Assembly: GCA_964007475.1 (NCBI GenBank)
Contig: OZ023273.1
Span: forward strand, 50,407,525 to 50,471,524
Origin: Hybos culiciformis
Lineage: Eukaryota; Arthropoda; Insecta; Diptera; Hybotidae
Length of the DNA stretch: 64,000 nt
Direction of reading: 5' to 3'
The notes beneath the pieces are model-generated. The model worked only from the letters and a program-made list of their open reading frames with translations. It was not told where the DNA came from and did not search any database. The position numbers and the translations under genes were made by a program. Position 1 is the stretch's first letter; each line of letters begins with the position of its first letter. Positions 36,846 to 48,764 of this stretch are shown here, one piece after another.

Positions 36846-38185
36846 ATTATTAGATTAATGAATCACAAATTTAACAACAGAATAGTTTAATTAATTGTTT
36901 GATTGAGACTAACAACATTCTTTTATTAAATAATATTGCAATTGTTCTAGAGATTAAAAATTTTAACAAACTAAAAACAATTTTTATTTATTGTTCACAA
37001 ATATCAAAAATAAAAAATTAAGTGGAATGACATTTTTTTTTGTTTATAATATTATTATTAAATTGTAGCTTGAATGAGAATAAAAAACTTAAATTTTCAA
37101 TAGATTTCCGTAATTCGATAGAAGTCATTAATGGAAAAAAAATGTTTTTATTATGATGATCAATAAAGTCCATTATTCAATAAAAGTATTTTAAAAAATT
37201 GAAGTTCCTGTGAGCATTTTATAAAAATTATTCGAAAAATGAATAAATTAATTAGCTAAAAAATATTTTCAGTATAAAAAGAAATCAAATCTTTGAGAAA
37301 ATATTTTAATTGGATATAATATCATGACAGGAAAATTAAGTTGTATTAAATCCTTTGGTAAATATAATTAATTTAAGATTAATTATTAATTGTCATCGGT
37401 ATAACAAGAAATTGGTATTCATAAGTTAAATATTTAAGCAAATAAATGTTCTGTATAGTTGCATACCGTAAGATAAAGTGATATTTAAAGCAGAGATTAA
37501 AATAAACGATAGCGGAAAATGTTAGTCTTCAAATTTTTTTTTGTTGTCTTAAAATTCAATTTCGTTAGTCGCAAAATGCAAATAATTTTTTTTTGAAATT
37601 AAATGATTCAGAATTTCTAAAAATTTTGTTTAAAGTTGCGAACATAATTTCTGAAGGCGAATATTTTTTATTTTGCACTTCAATAATTTATTAATTGAAT
37701 TATTTAGATTTAATCTTTAATAATAAATAATAAATAATCTTAAAGTCATTTCGATTTTGGTTAAATTGATAATAGTAAAAATTTAAATTTATTTGGATTA
37801 TTTTTATTTTATTTAGCAGTTATATAATTTTTAACGCATGTACTAACATATATATTTCATGATGTTAAAATTTAATTTTAAAAAAAAACTTTTAGAAACA
37901 CTAAGTGGGATGAACCACGAAGGCACATGCAAAAAGAGTGATGTGATTCTTTTTTGTTTTAAAATAACGTAAAAACACATTTTCAACAAAAAATTTATTT
38001 GATTGAATGTAATTTTAATTTCAATAAATAATATAAAAATGTTGAAAGCTTTTTGTATTTTAAGCATAAATTTTTGTCATAAAAATCATGAGTTTTTTTC
38101 GTTTTTGCAGTAGAATAATTACATTTTTGAATAAATATGACTATTTATACGTGAATCTGAAGTATTGGATAATAGTAGATTATTG
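36846..38185. other. AT-rich intergenic sequence, no gene seen
   Basis: No supported exon. The minus-strand open frame at 37843-38067 is hydrophobic low-complexity sequence with no known motif. Confidence 0.4.
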
Positions 38186-38334
38186 TATATGTTAACTAAA
38201 TTTGTTATTAACTACGATGTGTCTATACACACAAACACATAGACACGAGTCAAAATTATATAATATTGACAAGTGTCTATGTGTTTGTGTGTGTATAGAC
38301 AACGAGTTGTTATAACAAATTTTGTTAACATATC
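38186..38334. repeat. Palindrome with CTATACACACAAACACATAG arms
   Basis: The left arm (ATGTTAACTAAATTTGTTAT then GTCTATACACACAAACACAT and AGACAC) is mirrored on the right by GTGTCTATGTGTTTGTGTGT then ATAGAC and ATAACAAATTTTGTTAACAT. The loop is about 15-25 bp. It abuts the TTAA-flanked element to the right. It is probably a separate tiny foldback element. Confidence 0.7.
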
Positions 38335-38350
38335 AAATATACTGTTTTAA

Positions 38351-38941
38351 TGCGTAGGGGAGAGGTAGTTGCAAAGAGAGAATATAGAGATAATTTATAA
38401 TAAAAAATAAAGATAAAAGAAGCCAAGGGAAATGTTCCACGTTAATCATTCTTTAATTTCCCTTTCTTTTACAGATAAAAGAAGGCAAGGGAAATGTTCC
38501 ACGTTAATCATTCTTTAATTTCCCTTTCTTTTACAGATAAAAGAAACCAAGGGAAATGTTCCACGTTAATCATTCTTTAATTTCTCTTTCTTTTACACAT
38601 TAATTATCCTTTAATTTCTCTTTCTTTTAGTGATATTATTTTTGTGTATGAATTACGTAGTTCTCATTTTTTCTATTTTTTTTTTTTTGTATTTGGCTGT
38701 ATTGAAATATTGTGAGAGATATTATGTTTGTTTAGATATTATTCAATACGAAACATCTAAATGATTTCATTACTTAGGCTGATGCATCTAAATTTTTTCA
38801 TTATATACGCTGATGCATCTAAATTTTTTCATTATTTACGCAGATGCATCTAAATGATTGCATGTGTATTGACGCATATAATACTTCATTTAGTGATCTA
38901 AATTCTATAGCACTAAATACAACATAACAATCCCCTACGCA
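38351..38941. mobile_element. TTAA-flanked MITE with internal minisatellites, 591 bp
   Basis: The ends TGCGTAGGGGA and TCCCCTACGCA are perfect 11-bp inverted repeats, and TTAA lies directly outside both (38347-38350 and 38942-38945). This is the target duplication of piggyBac- and Kolobok-type elements. The inside has about three and a half copies of a 61-bp unit (GGGAAATGTTCCACGTTAAT, CCCTTTCTTTTACAGATAAA, 38405-38630) and three to four copies of an about 30-bp unit with GATGCATCTAAAT (38758-38860). There is no coding capacity. Confidence 0.75.
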
Positions 38942-40243
38942 TTAAAAAATATAAAAAAAATATTCAAAATTAACGATGCTTTGCTTCTATCAAAAAAATC
39001 TTTTTTAAACTTACATCATTCATTATAAATTACTGATTTAATTCAAAATAAATTTTTAAAAATTCTGTGTTCTGATTTTAATCACAACTTCGAAAGGAAG
39101 CTTTCTTAACAAATTCAAAAAGAGTATTCGATCATGAATTCTTTGATAATGCTATATTTGGTTTACTTAGTGTTCAACGATTAGAGTAGATACATATATA
39201 TGTAGAGTATATACGTAGAGTATATACATATATATGTAAGTAATAAGTTTGTGTTCAAAGGCCAGAACGTCTTGTCTGCAAAATCTTTGTTTTAAGTTAG
39301 AGCGGAATAAAACTTTTTTTTAAATTAGAAAAAATGTATTTGTTAAAAAATTGTAATTTGTTTAGAAAAGTTTTGAGAACAAATTTGGTTTCAGTTTTTT
39401 GTTTATAAATTATCAAATTATTAGTTTAAACTTCTGTTATTTGAATAAGAAGCAAATAAGACGTTTTTCATAGTAAACTTAATATTATTTTCCAAAACAC
39501 AATAAAAAAAATTTAAGTTAGGACGTTTTTCCAATGTCTGTAACTTCTTAACGGATTCTCATAGAAGAAAAAGGGTAAGGATGAAAATAAACTATATAAA
39601 TAAAGAAGCAACTTTATAATATTATCTCAATTTTGTGTAGAAGTAATGTTAATTTTTCAAAGAAAAAGAAAGATTGTTATTAGTGTTGAGATCATCCTTG
39701 GTAAATGAATACATATAAAAAATATCTTTATTATGTATTGAGATTGTAAAAAGATAAAATTGATTACCAAAAAAATTTTATGCATAAATTTATTTAAATA
39801 AAAATTTTTCTGAATATCATTAAATTTTTTTTTGTTGCTCATTAAACATTTTTATTTTAATATACTGAAAAAAACTCGTTATAATATATAATTATATAAT
39901 ATATAATTATAACTCGTTATAATATATAATTAAATAATTAAATTAAATAATTGAATACCAATAACAGCCGTTGTTTTTGAAAAAATATAGAGTGTTATAT
40001 AAATTGCATCAAATATTCACTTTACATATATAAAAATTTATAACTTTACATATATAAAAATATATAATACCAAAAACATAAATACATCTTTATGCATTTT
40101 ATTAATTTGCCCTTCAATTTTAAAAATTTAGTCCAAAATCATTTATTTTTTATTATTTCTGTCATTTTCCGTGACATTGACGAATAACACTGTAATAAGA
40201 ACAATATAATTTGAAAAGCAATTTTATTCCAAGTTTGTGTTAC
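38942..40243. other. AT-rich intergenic sequence, no gene seen
   Basis: Short ATATAC/ATATAATTAT simple repeats occur near 39190-39235 and 39880-39945. No supported exon. Confidence 0.4.
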
Positions 40244-40325
40244 CTCTTGTTTGGTTTTGGATCTTTTTTCTCATCATTATAATATATTTTTGTATATACG
40301 GTTGTGGAAGATGATAGTGCTTCTT
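40244..40325 (-). CDS. Possible small exon, unknown protein
   Basis: A minus-strand segment of 82 bp is bounded by acceptor TTTTTTCTCTAATAG and donor GAGGTAACAC. It is open in one frame, reading EALSSSTTVYTKIYYNDEKK then DPKPNKR. The composition is hydrophilic and unlike the random AT-rich frames around it. It could be an upstream exon of the adhesion-protein gene on the same strand, but no family match is evident and the sequence gap lies between them. Confidence 0.3.
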
Positions 40326-41346
40326 CTATTAGAGAAAAAATATATTTTTAATAGACAATTTTCTTATTCATATTATTTGTATAGGTAACGAAAGTAAATA
40401 AAATTTTTAACCGCCTTTCTTGAGTTTCGAAACAATTTAGTCGTAATAAAAAATTTATTCAAGAAAATTAAAGAAGAAAAACCTAAGAAAAGAAATGACA
40501 TTTTAGTTTTTCCGGAATTAGAATATAATAGAAAAGTTTTCGCATTTAAATATCCCAACATAATAATCAACCATAGAAAATATAATTTAGTAATTATTAT
40601 TATAATTTATATGTATATGTATTTTTTATATGTGAAAAATGTATAGGTACATTTTAAATCAAATCAACCTTCCGTATAATGAACTGAAATAAATTTTTTT
40701 TCCGTTCAAAAGAGTATACCTACCTTATAAATGAAGTATTGGGCAAACTTTTTTTTAAATATTTTTACAATAGCTCTCTTCCCATAGTCCCCAAAAGTCC
40801 GTTTCAGTCAACCGTCAAAATAGTCGAAGTAATAGAAATGAGAAAGAAACGGATGAAATTCATTGAGCTAAAGGGCTTTTAATACATTTAATACATTCTC
40901 ATTGAATTTTTATATTTATAATTAATAGTTAGGAAGCTTGACTTTCATTTTTTAATTTATATTCTGTAAAAACTGTAGACTCAGAATTTATGTATCTTTA
41001 CAATTAGTTGATGTTGATGTTACTGTTATCTATAGTTCATAAATATTTTTTTCATGGGAAAAGTATGTACAAGTTTTGAATAATATTTATGTTCCTTCAA
41101 AAATTATATATGAAAATTTTATTCAAATCATATATTCATAAAGTTTTGTTTTAAAAAAAAAAACACAGTTAACAAATGTTTTTTTTAACATTTTATTAAA
41201 AATACAATTGATTTCGAATTATTTTTAAATAATAATTTTGAAATTATAAATTATAATTATGCATAATATGATTTTTATTTATTCTCTTTTAAATTTCCTT
41301 TATTTTTATTATTAAATGCAAATTAAAAAATTTCAAATATATTGTT
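40326..41346. other. AT-rich intergenic sequence
   Basis: No gene or complete mobile element seen between the possible exon at 40.3 kb and the transposon that starts at 41347. Confidence 0.45.
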
Positions 41347-41762
41347 GGTTTACAAGCAAAATTCACTAAGTACATTTTCCAAGATTTTGATTTTTTGTAC
41401 TAAATTAAGTCATTATAATGCCAACTTTATACGGGCAAAATCTTATAAGTCGTAAATTGATATTGTTGAGGTTTTTAGGCGGACATTTATTGCACTAAGT
41501 CAATCGTGCTATTATAATACAATCAGAAATTCCTAAGTTGACTTAGTGAGTTTTAAAAGTAGAACAAAGTCAACTATGTTATGACTTACAAAACAAATCA
41601 TGTTCGATCATGTCGAGTAAATTCTTGGAAAATCATGAAAATTATGCATTTTTGGTGGCTAATGAGTGCAAAAAATTTAGTTTAAATATTTATATTGGCG
41701 GTGATATATGTTTTGTTCTATTGTGGATTTAAGTGTATTATTTAAAAATAGTGGGAAATAAT

Positions 41763-44689
41763 ATGAAACGTAACTCTCGTGCATGGCAAATGCTTCAGCT
41801 TGCGAATCCTGAAAATACAGGTAATTTTTTTTTAAAATAAGCTTTAAATTTTGACTGAGGTTGTCTCTTGCTTCAGAGTATGATCCAGGTGAAGGTACAA
41901 GTTCGTCATTGGCTTTTGAAGAACCTAAGAATACAGGTATATTAAGTTATAATAACAGTATAATTAATAATAACTGTACCAATTTTACTAGTTACCGTTA
42001 CAAGTGAAATGCCAGATTTTTCCAGCGATGATAGTGTTAAAGATGCGCCTTACAATATTGAAAGCGATGATGATTTATCTAGTGACGGAGAAGAGGAATT
42101 TAACAAAAGTGATGCAATAATTGAAAAAAAATCTGCTTCTGGAAGTCATTGGAAAAAAGCATGTCCAGAAAAATGGATAAGAAATATAAATAAGGAAATG
42201 AAGTCCAAATGTTTGCCATACAAAGATTATAAAGGAAATTTAAAATTACCGAAGAAGCCAAAAATAATTGCAAATCATAAATGCAAATTTCATTGTTCTA
42301 GTTTCAATGAAGAAATTCGATTAAAATTATGCAAGCATTTTTGGGGATTGCGTTATACAGAACAGAAGAACTTTATTCTGAGTACTGTTGAAAGTCAAAG
42401 TCCTAAAAGCCGAAGACCAAGAAATATAGACGCAAAACCGCGGAAATCCGTAAAAAAATACTTCTTCGTCAAAGATTTAAAAAAAATAAGAGTTTGTCAG
42501 GAGGGGGCACTGAATTATGACCGCATGAATTATGACCGCGGAAAAAGTTTGTACGGGCGGGCAAAATTCATTTTTAAAATGAATTTTGTCCGCGCAACAA
42601 AATGTCTTTTGACCGCGCGGTCAAAATTCATTTTATTTATAAATTGAGTCGCGGTCAAAATTCATTTTGAAAATGAATTTTGCCCGCACATTTTCTCGCG
42701 CCCGCCGCCCAGCTGCCCCCCCTTCCCCTTGTGTCTACCCCACAAATATTTTATCTTTTTTACTCACATACGATAAATAGTGTCGTTTTAAAAATGATTT
42801 TAGGCCTTTTCCAAAAGGATGCCGTACAAAATGTATGAAAAAGCTGTTTTTATTTTCAATATTTGTTAAGTAATATTTTTGATGAAACTATTTCTGCATA
42901 ATACAGCCGCAAATTTTGTTGCGGTCAAAATTCATTTTTTTTCTAAATAGAGTCGCGGCCAAAATTCATTTTGAAAATGAATTTTGTCCGCACATTTTGC
43001 CGCGGTCAAAATTCATTTTTTTACTAAATTGAGTTGCGGCCAAAATTCATTTTAAAAATGAATTTTGTCCGCACATTTTGTAGCGGTCAAAATTCATTTG
43101 TTTTCTAAATTGAGGCGCGGTCAAAATTCATTTTGAAAATGAATTTTGACCGCCAGTCGCGGTCATAATTCATGCGGTCAAAATTCATGGAGCCGTCAGG
43201 AGTTCTTTTTAAGTACACTGAATATTTCTAATGGTATTGTAATTAATGCTTTTTTGGGAAAAGACACGGCTGGAGGACATTATTCGTTAGTTGATAAAAG
43301 AGGCAAACACGAGCCAAAAAATAAAACCAAACCAGGGGGCATTCAAAATGTTAAAAATCACATTAAAAGTTTCCCTTGCATGGAAAGCCATTATTGCCGA
43401 AAAGGTAGCAAGAGAAGATACTTAGACAGTAAACTTTCAATTAGAAAAATGCATGTTTTATATAAAAACTATTGTACCGAAAAGAATATTAATTCCGTAA
43501 CCGAAATAACTTATAGGCGAATATTTTGTAATGATTACAATTTATCGTTTTTTATACCAAAAAAAGACCAGTGTTTGTTATGTAATAAATACAAAATTGC
43601 TTCTTCTGATGGTAAAATAGCAATTCAAAGTGATTATGATAACCATTTGAAAAGAAAAATAGAGGCTTTTAATGAAAAGATGTCTGACAAAGAAAGAGCC
43701 AGTTTGAATTCAAATTTTAAATCAATTTCAATGGACATGCAAAGCGTACTTCAACGGATGTTTCTTTAACTTACTATAAGAGAAAACTAGTTCTACATAA
43801 CTTCACAATTTATGAAGCAGCTTTGCCCAATAATGCTTTTTGTTATGCCTGGACAGAGGTTAATGGTAAATCTGGTAGCTGTGAAGTAGCGTCTGCAATT
43901 TTGAAATATATTCAGCAATTACCTGAAAATGTTGAAGAACTATCTTTATTTTCTGACACATGCGCGGGCCAAAATAGAAATATTAACATTGTGGCACTTT
44001 TTTTAAACGTAGTACAGGTAACAAATTTAAATATAGTTGAACAAAAATTTATGGAAAGTGGTCACTCTTATATGGAAGTAGATTCCATGCACAGCGCAAT
44101 TGAAAAACAAAAAAAGTTCTTTCCAATTTATTGTGTTAATGATTGGATCAATTTATTTAAATCAGCAAGAGTTCGAGTAAAAAACAAATCGCCATATCAA
44201 GCTATTGAATTAAAATTCGTTGATTTTTATGACTTTAAAAATCTAGCAGTAAAACTGATTAGAAATAAGTCAATTGATTCTGATGGTAACAAGGTAAATT
44301 GGCTAAAAGTTAAATGCTTTCGCTATGAAAAAGCTAAACCTTTCATACTACAATATAAGTATAACTTTCAAGATAGCTTCAAGTTTATCAACGTTTTACA
44401 CCAACGTAGAGGAAGGTACCCAACTAATAGCTTTGTTGAACTAAATGATAATCCTAAATTGTACCATGAACCCATCAAAATTAGCTCGCAAAAAAAACAT
44501 GATTTAATGGAATTGTGTCAAAAAGGGGTTGTTCCAGATATTTTTCATGGATGGTTTTCATCTTTACCTTCAAGCACCAATGTATTAGACCGCTTGCCAG
44601 AAGCAGATGCTGGAGAAGAAAGCAGCGAAATGAAGAATAACCAATTTTTTAATTTTTTAACTAATATTTTAAGCTTTGAATTAAACTAA
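41763..44689 (+). pseudogene. Transposase gene of the 41-45 kb element (spliced, broken)
   Basis: Exon 1 is 41763-41820 (MKRNSRAWQMLQLANPENT), exon 2 is 41877-41936 (YDPGEGTSSSLAFEEPKNT) and exon 3 starts at 41992, all joined at phase 1 with GT/AG borders. Exon 3 has an acidic N-terminal part, a region ending LKKIRVCQ, then EFFLSTLNISNG after the MITE, a cysteine pair in QCLLCNKYK, and SMDMQ. The catalytic-type motifs are SLFSDTCAGQNRN and KFMESGHSYMEVDSMHSAIE, as in the insect proteins grouped under DUF7869, which look like DDE-type transposases (family placement from memory). The gene is inactivated by the MITE at 42504-43194 and by a one-base deletion near 43755-43765, after which the reading continues TDVSLTYYKRKLVLHNF. 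It ends at 44689. Confidence 0.8.
42504..43194. mobile_element. Foldback MITE, family B (GCGGTCAAAATTCATTTTG palindromes), 691 bp
   Basis: It is inserted in the transposase ORF with an 8-bp duplication, GTCAGGAG, at 42496-42503 and 43195-43202. Removing the element and one duplication restores the reading frame (CQ then EFF). The ends are GGGGCACTGAATTATGACCG C and, inverted, GGCTCCATGAATTTTGACCG C. The interior consists of repeated palindromes GCGGTCAAAATTCATTTT with GAAAATGAATTTTGTCCGC, and one GC-rich core with CGCCCGCCGCCCAGC. There is no coding capacity. An 8-bp duplication is compatible with hAT, P, Merlin or Mutator-like superfamilies; the termini do not settle it. Confidence 0.9.
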
Positions 44690-45071
44690 TATTTTTTTTT
44701 ATATTGAGAAATTTTATTTTTGTTTTCTTTTTTTTCTTTTATTAAATTCGTAATCAACTTTTTAAATTTTTTTAGTTTTTGTATACAATTTTCAGATTTA
44801 CCTATAGTAGATAATAAAACTAAGCTACATTATCAGTTCTGGTAAAACTCACTAAGTCCTTCCCTTTTTTTGTTTTAATCCAAAAATTTCATATTGAAAT
44901 AAAATAATTTTTGCAAACCTTTTGAAAACTAAACTTAGAAGCCTAAAAAACTATTTTTTATGCACAAATTGATAGTAAATACAATTACTAAATTTTCAGA
45001 TACACAAACTTCTTAAATATCGATTTACTAAAAACTATGTTTTTTGACTTAGTGATTTCTGCTTTTAAACC

Positions 45072-48000
45072 GACTATATATGTATGCGATAATTTCTTAT
45101 TTTATGTGGATGTTGGTTTTAAATCTTTTTTGTGGTTAATCAGAATACATTTATTATAGGTATGTTTTATGTATGTTTTTAGTAATTTATGTACAGCATG
45201 TCGGCTGGCTTAGTGGTCTTGTAATTATCCCTTCGCGGGTGTATTCGTTCATATCACAATTTCCACCTCGTGCTACAGTTTGCGTTAATTCATCAAATGT
45301 CGACTTCATCCATTACAGCCACAAAGGTAAATATTAAAATTTATGAAAGATTATATTTGTCATAAAATGTCCTTCTTAGAAACAAATTATTATTAAGCCC
45401 AAAACAGAAAATTTAGAGGATCAAGGCTGTGCACGCATGAGGTCAATACAAATCGTAATTAATTTTTTCATATATTATAGACTTCAGTTTCTTATTAAGT
45501 AAACATAATTAAATAAATATAAAATAATTTAATATACTTAAAATGCATTAATTAAAATTATATCATTTAACATTTGTTAAATTCTTTAAAATTGGGGCAT
45601 AACTCTATTCGCAGTAATTCTGTACGATGCTGATTGGTCAACTGTGAACGATATTTCGACGTCACCAACTTCATTGTGCAATAAAAAGATTTTCTGCAAT
45701 ATATTGTATCAAAAATTTAAATAAGAGGGCAGGCAAGAGATTTTTCTTAGTTATTTTAAAGGAGTGTTATTTTTCAATTTAATGAAGAGCAGTATTTTAA
45801 GAAATACCGCATTTGCTCTCCGTTCATAGTCGTTCTACTAGTATACATCCCAATACTAAGAACAATTGGTTTGTACCCTACTCGAAATTACTATATATAA
45901 TTATATAACATCAGAATAGGACAACTGATTCTAGTACTATAATTTTTTCGCACAATAATCCTAATAATGAACCTAAAGCTGTCATAAAATTTCGTCATTT
46001 ATATTTGTACTAGAAAAAAGCCTGCATAGAAAAAATAGTGCAGGCCTAGCCTAGTAACTATGCGTTGATTTTTGTCATTTCGAAAATAATGCTTTTATTT
46101 TTTTATTGATAAAGTACGCCTTGATTTTTTTTGTTTACATTTTAAAGTTTTTTATCAAAGTACGCCTTGCATTCAGTGTTGCATAGTCATTCGGTTATTT
46201 CATTTATTATTTACGTTTAAAAAAATAAATAGAGGAAAGTGCCAACACTGTCAAGGTCGTTTAAGAGGTGAGTTCACCTTTTATTATATTAGATAAAAGG
46301 TGAATTTTATTGTAATTTTGACTTGTTTTTGGTTTATTGAATTATTTTGTGAGTATTGTTCAAAATTAAGTTTTCTCAAAAGCCATATGAATTTTCTAAA
46401 ATGTTCTTCCTTACGTAAATAATTTTTGCTTTTTTATTACCGTCACTTTACGGTCCTTTTTCTTGTCATTTCTTTCATAACATTTCCTTTCCCACTTAAA
46501 AAATAAAAACAATAATTAAATGTTAGATTGTGGAATAGAGAAGAACTGGGATTATTAATTTGTATTAAAATATCTCTCAAAATTAAAATTTTAATGAAAT
46601 TAAATTGGAACAGGTAAATGTATATACCGTATAAAATATATTTATTTTAATATTATGTATTGATTAGGTATCTATACTATATAGTTTGGACATTTTATTA
46701 ATAGAGAAAAATGGAAAACGCAATGGTCAATTTTAATTTAAATATTAAACGTCAAATGGTTTTGGTGAAATTGGATCAAAAAGATAAGAAATGTAAAAGG
46801 GCTAAATATTATTTTCCTGTATTAGTTAATAATACGCTATTTCATTTCTGGATTTATTTAGGTTAATTTATTTTATTTTTAATAAAATATAATCAACGTT
46901 TCTCAACCGTACACACACAATTTCATTGCTAATATTGCTAGACACTTACTATGGAATACGATAACTAAATCTGTGCCAGTTTTTGAATATCAATTCAAAA
47001 GTAAGAAAAAACTGGAAAAAAAAATTAAATAAATAAAAAAAATATTAAAAAAGAATATTTGAATATAAAATTAATTATCACAATATTTTGAAATTTAATT
47101 TCTTTTTAATTAGCTTCGCTTTGTGACTAAACTGTAAATTTTTTACGATATTTTAATAATCATAAATTTGAAAGTATTTTTGGTATGCATATTTCATCTC
47201 TGTTCATCTTATTCTATAATTTCGGAAATTCCAGAAACTGATGGGAGAGTATTGATAACCACTTGAAACTTGTTATTAACAATTTTTGATATTCATTATT
47301 TCATAATTTTTTTTATATCTACTTTCTATTAGTGCTATACTCGTAGTTCGAATAAAATTATCTGTAACTTTTGAATTTTCATTAGATTTTTTTAGTTTTT
47401 TTCATTTTAATATTTTCGATTTCAGAATTAGATTTTTATCAAATCAGTGAACATCTAATATTAATTCAAGTAAAACTAAATTATTATTTTAAAAAATTTA
47501 TTCAAATATTAAATAAAAAATAATTGTTCATATAATAAATTTTAGTTTTTATCTAAAGTTGGGTAATAATTAAAAAAGAAACATGTTATATTTTAACTAC
47601 AAATAATTTTTAATTTTATCTGTTATTTATATTTATATATTTATTTTGTTTTAATAATTACTTACAACACTATTCAGTTTTCAAATCAATTTCTATAATA
47701 TTACATATATTTTTATATAAATTGCCTTTAATAAAATTTAAAATTTTTTTTACATATAATTAAATTACATCTTAATAAATAATCTAGTCTAATATTAAAC
47801 TTCACGAAACTAAAAATTTAAAGATTACAAAAGTTGTGTATTTAAAGTTGGTATAGATTTTGATCAACTTGAATAACAAAATACTCACACTTTCAATATC
47901 TGAAACATGAAAAAAAAAAAATATATAAATTATACTATAGCTAAATGTCATTTAATTAATTAAAACAAAAAAATTAATTGAACTGTTATAAACTATGTGA

Positions 48001-48297
48001 TTACTAATTTAAGTTTTCAATCAAAATTAGTTTTAAAATTAGTACACTGAGCCAAAAAAGGCGTACTAAATTTTAGGACTTTTGGCATTAAATCAAGTTC
48101 TAGGATTTTTATACACAAAACAACAACAAATACATTTTTTATTAAAAAAAACAATATTTAAGTTCTTTCGGTATCATATCAAGTACAAACTGCGCTAAAA
48201 TCGTAAAATTAATGCCCAGAGGCATAATTTTTAGTACCAGGAGAATTAATGTTATTCCAAAAATTCTTGAATTAAAATATTTGAATCATTTTAATAC
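45072..48297. other. Intergenic sequence with one tRNA-like fragment
   Basis: TGGCTTAGTGG near 45207 is a good polymerase III A-box, followed by CCTTCGCGGGTGTATTCG, but no clear B-box or acceptor stem follows, so it is at most a degraded tRNA-derived repeat. GGTGAGTTCACCTTTTATTA and its inverse TAAAAGGTGAA lie near 46266-46302. The rest is AT-rich without supported exons. Confidence 0.4.
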
Positions 48298-48365
48298 TAT
48301 GGCTGAATGGTAGAGTGATGGAATGAAATGCTAAAGACCGAGGTTCGAATCCCGGCGAAGGCATA
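48298..48365 (+). repeat. tRNA-like unit 1 (SINE-type, left of the hAT element)
   Basis: 68 nt with A-box TGGCTGAATGG and a perfect B-box GGTTCGAATCC. The outer 7 bases TATGGCT can pair with AGGCATA except at one position. It is too short and mismatched for a confident functional tRNA, and no anticodon is assigned. A near-identical unit of the same length and orientation lies right of the hAT element. Confidence 0.6.
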
Positions 48366-48764
48366 AGAAAAATGTATACGCTATTTACAGGGCTGGACTG
48401 AGAATGAATTTAGGACCGGGAAATTTAAAAATTTCGGCCCTTTTCAATACATTTTGTTTTAACAATCAAGTAAAGTTAAGAATAGCTATGCCTTTTGATG
48501 ATTGATGAATATATGAGGAAAATTAAAGTCAATAAAAATTACCACATATTTTTATAATGTAATATTAATTCTTTTTTATTTATTGTTTAATATATGATTA
48601 AATAGAAAATGAACAGAAATGAAATTCACAATGAAATATAAAATAATTAGAATTAACAAAAAATAACATTTAGAAAACAAAAATTTTTTTTCATAAAATA
48701 ACCAATTTTTAATAATAAATTTCTTATTTTTAATAATAAGTTTCAATGTAATTTACTTTCTTTT

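Larger units (their letters stand above)
41347..45071 (+). mobile_element. DNA transposon with DUF7869-like transposase, about 3.7 kb
   Basis: The left end reads GGTTTACAAGCAAAATTCAC TAAGT and the right end, inverted, GGTTTAAAAGCAGAAATCAC TAAGT, an imperfect inverted terminal repeat of about 25 bp. The word CACTAAGTC recurs subterminally: forward near 41494 and 44848, inverted near 41541, as is common for transposase-binding sites. No clear target duplication could be fixed because the flanks are AT-rich. It carries a multi-exon transposase gene broken by a frameshift and by a MITE. Confidence 0.7.

Noticed and set aside
38405..38630. CRISPR-like regularly spaced repeats
   Set aside because: This is a head-to-tail 61-bp minisatellite without distinct spacers, in an animal genome.
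42481..42647. Continuation of the transposase frame to a stop at 42647
   Set aside because: The codons after 42503 come from the inserted MITE, not the transposase.
45195..45265. Functional tRNA gene
   Set aside because: The A-box is good but the B-box and acceptor stem are not recognisable.
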